Assembly: GCA_964616985.1 (NCBI GenBank)
Contig: CAZTVF010000164.1
Coordinates: forward strand, 1-9,538
Length of the DNA: 9,538 bases
Reading direction: 5' to 3'
DNA from: CAZTVF01 sp964616985
Lineage (GTDB): Bacteria; Planctomycetota; Phycisphaerae; SM23-33
The notes below the pieces were generated by a model. It was not told the origin of the DNA and did no database searches. It worked only from the letters and a program-made list of their open reading frames with translations. Shown here in pieces: positions 7,116 to 9,538 of this stretch. Position numbers and translations under genes: made by a program. The stretch's first letter is position 1; each line of letters begins with the position of its first letter.

Positions 7116-8249
7116 ATGACTCCACGCCAACGACTCCTCGCCGTTCTTCATGGCCAATTGCCCGACTGCGTGCCGTGCGGGCCGGATATCTCCAACATGG
7201 TGCCCTGCCGCCTGACCGGCAAGCCGTTCTGGGACATCTACCTCTACCGCGACCCGCCGCTGTGGAAGGCGTACATCGACGCGGTGAAGCACTTCGACAT
7301 CGACGGCGGCATCGAGCTCTACGACTTCGGCAGCTGGAACCTCTTCGACGACAGCGCCGTCAGCGACTGGGAAGAACGCATCGTCCTGCGGACCGACGAG
7401 CGGATCATCACGCAGGGCTTTCAAAACTCCACGGGCGCGTGGTCCGGCCAGGTCACACTCTATACCCGCGACAACCCGCCGGTGTGGGGCCACGCGGCGG
7501 CGGAGTTCGGCCTGCCCCCGACGCCCCCGACGTGGGAGCCGGTCGTGCGAAAGCCCTCGCCGCTGAAGGGCCTCGCCCTGTGGAACCACATCCGCCAGGA
7601 GATGGGCGAGCAGGGCCTCGTGGGATTCCCCAGCGGCATGTGCACGTCGCTGCTGCAGAACGAGGCCGACATCTTCACCTGGTACGACAACCCCGCCGAG
7701 ATCCGCCGCCGCGCCGAGGGCATGATGCAGTGGTCCCTGGCGCAGATGGAGAAGATCGCCAAGATGGACCCCAAGCCCGACTTCCTTTTCTGCGGCGGGT
7801 CAGGGACGCTGGTCTTTCAGACGCCCGATTTCTTCCGCGAGATCATCCTGCCGATCCTCAAGAAGATCACCGACCTCGCGCACGACATCGGCATCCCCAC
7901 GCACATTCACTCCTGCGGGCCGGAGAAACTGCTCGTTCGCATGGCCGCCGAGGAGACGAAGCTCACGATCATCGATCCGCTGGAAATCCCGCCCATGGGC
8001 GACTGCATCCTGGCCGATCTCAAGCAGCAGTTCGGCCGCCGACTCGTCCTCAAGGGCAACCTGCACACCACCGACGTCATGCTCCGCGGCACGGTCGAGC
8101 AGGTCCGCGCCGCCTCGCGCAAGGCCATCGATGATGCCGGCGCCGGCGGCGGCTTCATCCTCTCCACCGGCGACCAGTGCGGCCGCGACACCCCCGACGC
8201 CAATCTCCGCGCGATGGTCGAAGTCGCGCGGACGTACGGGAAGTATTGA
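7116..8249 (+). CDS. URO-D-superfamily, corrinoid methyltransferase (MtaA/MtbA)-like protein
   Basis: A 377-residue protein of the URO-D superfamily with features of cobalamin-dependent methyltransferases. A likely zinc site is present: H265-S-C267-G in PTHIHSCGPEKLL and C355 in STGDQCGRDTP, 88 residues later. This is the HxC...C pattern that binds zinc and activates a thiol in MtaA/MtbA-type enzymes. Also family-like are MTPRQRLLAVLHGQLPDCVPCGPD at the start and FLFCGGSGTLVFQTPDFF (about 226-243). There is no attached corrinoid-binding domain, so a separate corrinoid protein would be needed. The ATG is not preceded by a Shine-Dalgarno sequence; the upstream bases belong to element 2, which ends nine bases before the start. 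A decarboxylase role is less likely given the HxC pattern. Substrate unknown; demethylation or methyl transfer to a thiol or pterin is inferred from family. Confidence 0.87.
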   Translation: MTPRQRLLAVLHGQLPDCVPCGPDISNMVPCRLTGKPFWDIYLYRDPPLWKAYIDAVKHFDIDGGIELYDFGSWNLFDDSAVSDWEERIVLRTDERIITQGFQNSTGAWSGQVTLYTRDNPPVWGHAAAEFGLPPTPPTWEPVVRKPSPLKGLALWNHIRQEMGEQGLVGFPSGMCTSLLQNEADIFTWYDNPAEIRRRAEGMMQWSLAQMEKIAKMDPKPDFLFCGGSGTLVFQTPDFFREIILPILKKITDLAHDIGIPTHIHSCGPEKLLVRMAAEETKLTIIDPLEIPPMGDCILADLKQQFGRRLVLKGNLHTTDVMLRGTVEQVRAASRKAIDDAGAGGGFILSTGDQCGRDTPDANLRAMVEVARTYGKY

Positions 8250-8347
8250 GGGACGGCGTCGGGAGCGAGAACAGCGAACCGCAGAATACTGAATACTTAA
8301 TTCCGAAGTGCAGCCTTGGTAGTCCTTCACGGTTGAATCCAGGAGGC

Positions 8348-8433
8348 TTTGGCGACGGCTTGCCGTTCGGCGCTGTAGAAGCCCCAGGGCGTCACCCATA
8401 TCTGACAGCGCCGAACGGCAAGCCGCCGCCAAA
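8348..8433. repeat. Long hairpin, 29-bp arms, between convergent genes
   Basis: TTTGGCGACGGCTTGCCGTT and the following bases (8348-8376) pair with 8405-8433, which start ACAGCGCCGAACGGCAAGCC, with one mismatch over 29 bp. The loop is 28 nt (8377-8404). It lies between the gene ending at 8249 (+) and the gene ending at 8502 (-), where a shared terminator would sit. Its length and near-perfection suggest a dispersed repeat as well. The bases 8250-8347 hold no gene. Confidence 0.75.
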
Positions 8434-8485
8434 CGCATGCGGCTTCTTCCGGATTGGCGCCGGTGATGCATGTGGCGCAATGGCG

Positions 8486-8513
8486 ATACGAAGCTCTTCG
8501 CCTATTGCCTTCC
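8486..8513 (-). repeat. Short member of the 14-nt-repeat family overlapping the TS-like gene's stop codon (element 3)
   Basis: On the minus strand this reads GGAAGGCAATAGGC then GAAGAGCTTCGTAT. The first half matches the left arm of element 2 (AAGGCAA..AATAGGC). The second half matches element 1, which has AAAGAGCTTCGCAT right after its tandem units (5619-5632). The TAG inside AATAGGC is the stop codon of the gene 8502-9338. Confidence 0.6.
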
Positions 8514-9338
8514 TTCGAGCAGTTCTTCCTTGCGCTTCTGCACCATGGCCTTCTTCGCCGCGGGCATGTCGGGCTCGGCCAGGAGGATGTCGCAGCCGTC
8601 GATGAACATGTCGCGGGCGAAGGCGGAGGTGTAGACTCGCTCGGCGGCCGGGCGGGTGGTGACGGTCTTGATGAACCCCTCGAAGTCCTCGAAGTAGCTG
8701 CCGTAGATGTGGAACGAGTCGGCGATGTGCATGTACTCGCCGGGAGCCACGCCCACGGCCGCGGCCACCATGGCCTGCAGTTCGGTGAAGGCGTACATGT
8801 TCATGAAGGCGGCCTTGTAGGCGTCGTTGGACCGCATGTGGACGTTGAGGTGCAGCTTGCCGCCGGAGATGCGGAACCACATCCGCTGCAGGCAGGCGGG
8901 GTCGCCGATGTTCATGTCGTTCCACACCTGCCAGGTGACCACCTGGGCGCGGCGGGTGAAGGGCACGCTCTTGAGCTTGTCGATCACGCCCTGCACCTGG
9001 TCGATCACGCCCACGCCGGGCACGTCGTACTCGAACAGCCGCTCGTGGTACGTGTATTCCCACTTGCCGGCGGCGGGATCGATCCAGTGGTTGTGCACGC
9101 CGTAGAGCACCTCGGCGCGGTACTTCTCGAGGTCCTCCAGCCCGCCGGGAAACGCGCGGTGAATCCGCGGCTCGTCGAAGGGCTTGGTGACGTGGATGAG
9201 GCAGGAGACGTCGCGGCTGTTGGCGTCGCCAGGCTTGTCGTACTCGGTGGGGAAGCTTTCGCCCTGCTCCCAGCAGGCCAGAACACCTTTTTCCCAGGCC
9301 AGCGGCAACGACTCTTCGACGACGTGGATCGATTTCAT
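8502..9338 (-). CDS. Thymidylate-synthase-family protein, resembling the archaeal/methanogen type
   Basis: The 278-residue protein has thymidylate synthase features in order: WEYTYHERLFEY (93-104), IDQVQGVIDKLKSVPFTRR with the phosphate-binding R129-R130, DPAC149LQ carrying the catalytic cysteine, MRSNDAYKAAFMN (R169, S170, D172, N180) and DSFHIY (H210, Y212). Thymidylate synthase methylates dUMP to dTMP with methylene-folate in the cytoplasm. N180 aligns with the asparagine that selects dUMP over dCMP, arguing against a dCMP hydroxymethylase. The cysteine is followed by Leu-Gln instead of the His of bacterial ThyA, and the N-terminal ELxWFxxG region is replaced by AEVLYG (E76 may be the catalytic glutamate). 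YTYHERL, PxCLQ and RSND are, from memory, typical of archaeal TS. GGAGG at 9345-9349, six bases upstream, fixes the start. The last codons and TAG overlap repeat element 3. Specific function as the cell's TS is inferred. Confidence 0.83.
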   Translation of the reverse strand: MKSIHVVEESLPLAWEKGVLACWEQGESFPTEYDKPGDANSRDVSCLIHVTKPFDEPRIHRAFPGGLEDLEKYRAEVLYGVHNHWIDPAAGKWEYTYHERLFEYDVPGVGVIDQVQGVIDKLKSVPFTRRAQVVTWQVWNDMNIGDPACLQRMWFRISGGKLHLNVHMRSNDAYKAAFMNMYAFTELQAMVAAAVGVAPGEYMHIADSFHIYGSYFEDFEGFIKTVTTRPAAERVYTSAFARDMFIDGCDILLAEPDMPAAKKAMVQKRKEELLEGRQ

Positions 9339-9395
9339 TCCGGGCCTCCATGCTCGGTATATGGCCAGTTGCGACGCGAAAATCCCGCAGTGCTA

Positions 9396-9424
9396 TACAT
9401 AATCTTGCCCCATCACGCGGTCAA
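9396..9424 (-). promoter_or_regulatory. Possible sigma-70-like promoter of the TS-like gene
   Basis: On the minus strand TTGACC (9424-9419) is followed after 17 bases by TATGTA (9401-9396), about 58 bases upstream of the ATG. The -35 is close to consensus; the -10 matches only its first three bases (an overlapping TATAGC lies slightly further). This AT-rich patch stands out in a GC-rich spacer. The call rests on spacing and position only. Confidence 0.35.
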
Positions 9425-9453
9425 GCGGAAACAGAAAGACGCGGGCCCAACCG

Positions 9454-9538
9454 CTCTCCCCGAGAGGAGGCACCCTCACCCGGGCCTGCGGCCCGACCTC
9501 TCCCTGAAGGGAGAGGAGTCACCCTCACCCGGGCCTTG
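9454..9538 (-). repeat. Tandem palindromic REP-like repeat array, 49-nt period, running off the window end
   Basis: CACCCTCACCCGGGCCT begins at 9471 and again at 9520, a period of 49 bases, and a partial unit CTCTCCCCGAGAGG precedes the first. Each unit has the two stem-loops seen at 586-635 (CGGGCC/GGCCCG and CTCTCCC/GGGAGAG) but in the opposite orientation. The array continues past the window edge. Confidence 0.85.

Noticed and set aside
8502..9338. dCMP hydroxymethylase or another phage base-modifying TS homologue
   Set aside because: The pyrimidine-selecting position is Asn (N180), not Asp, and there are no phage genes nearby.

Overview
This GC-rich window carries seven protein-coding genes and an unusual density of intergenic repeats. 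The organism is inferred, not proven: probably an anaerobic or fermentative bacterium of the Planctomycetota (Phycisphaerae-like). The reasons are the mix of an [FeFe]-hydrogenase maturase (HydF), a secreted DUF1570-type metalloprotease, URO-D/corrinoid-methyltransferase-like genes, strong G/C third positions and many dispersed palindromic repeats between genes. There are no tRNA or rRNA genes, CRISPR array or recognisable transposase.

Layout. 3-569 (+) is the C-terminal part of HydF, cut by the window edge. A palindromic repeat (586-635) follows. 856-2058 (+) encodes an exported zinc-metalloprotease-like protein with HEGFH and NEGLAE motifs. Facing it, 2324-3472 (-) encodes a GT28/MGDG-synthase-like glycosyltransferase; two hairpins lie between these convergent genes. 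3690-5531 (-) encodes an unrecognised protein with about seven membrane segments and a large helical soluble C-terminal half. 5788-6858 (-) and 7116-8249 (+) are two divergent URO-D-family genes of different subtypes; only the second has the HxC...C metal-site pattern of MtaA/MtbA-like methyltransferases. 8502-9338 (-) is a thymidylate-synthase-family protein that looks more like the archaeal/methanogen type than bacterial ThyA.

The genes do not form one obvious pathway. Most have their own spacer of 200-290 bases. The clearest theme is C1 and cofactor chemistry (HydF, URO-D/methyltransferase-like pair, folate- or pterin-dependent TS-like enzyme), but joint function is only an inference.

The most unusual content is in the spacers. 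Three spacers hold related elements: two are inverted pairs of 14-nt-period tandem repeats (5588-5755 and 6889-7107), and a short third copy supplies the stop codon of the TS-like gene (8486-8513). Separately there are a palindromic REP-like family (586-635 and a tandem array with 49-nt period at 9454-9538), a 29-bp-arm hairpin (8348-8433), and a hairpin with adjacent direct repeats (3618-3681).
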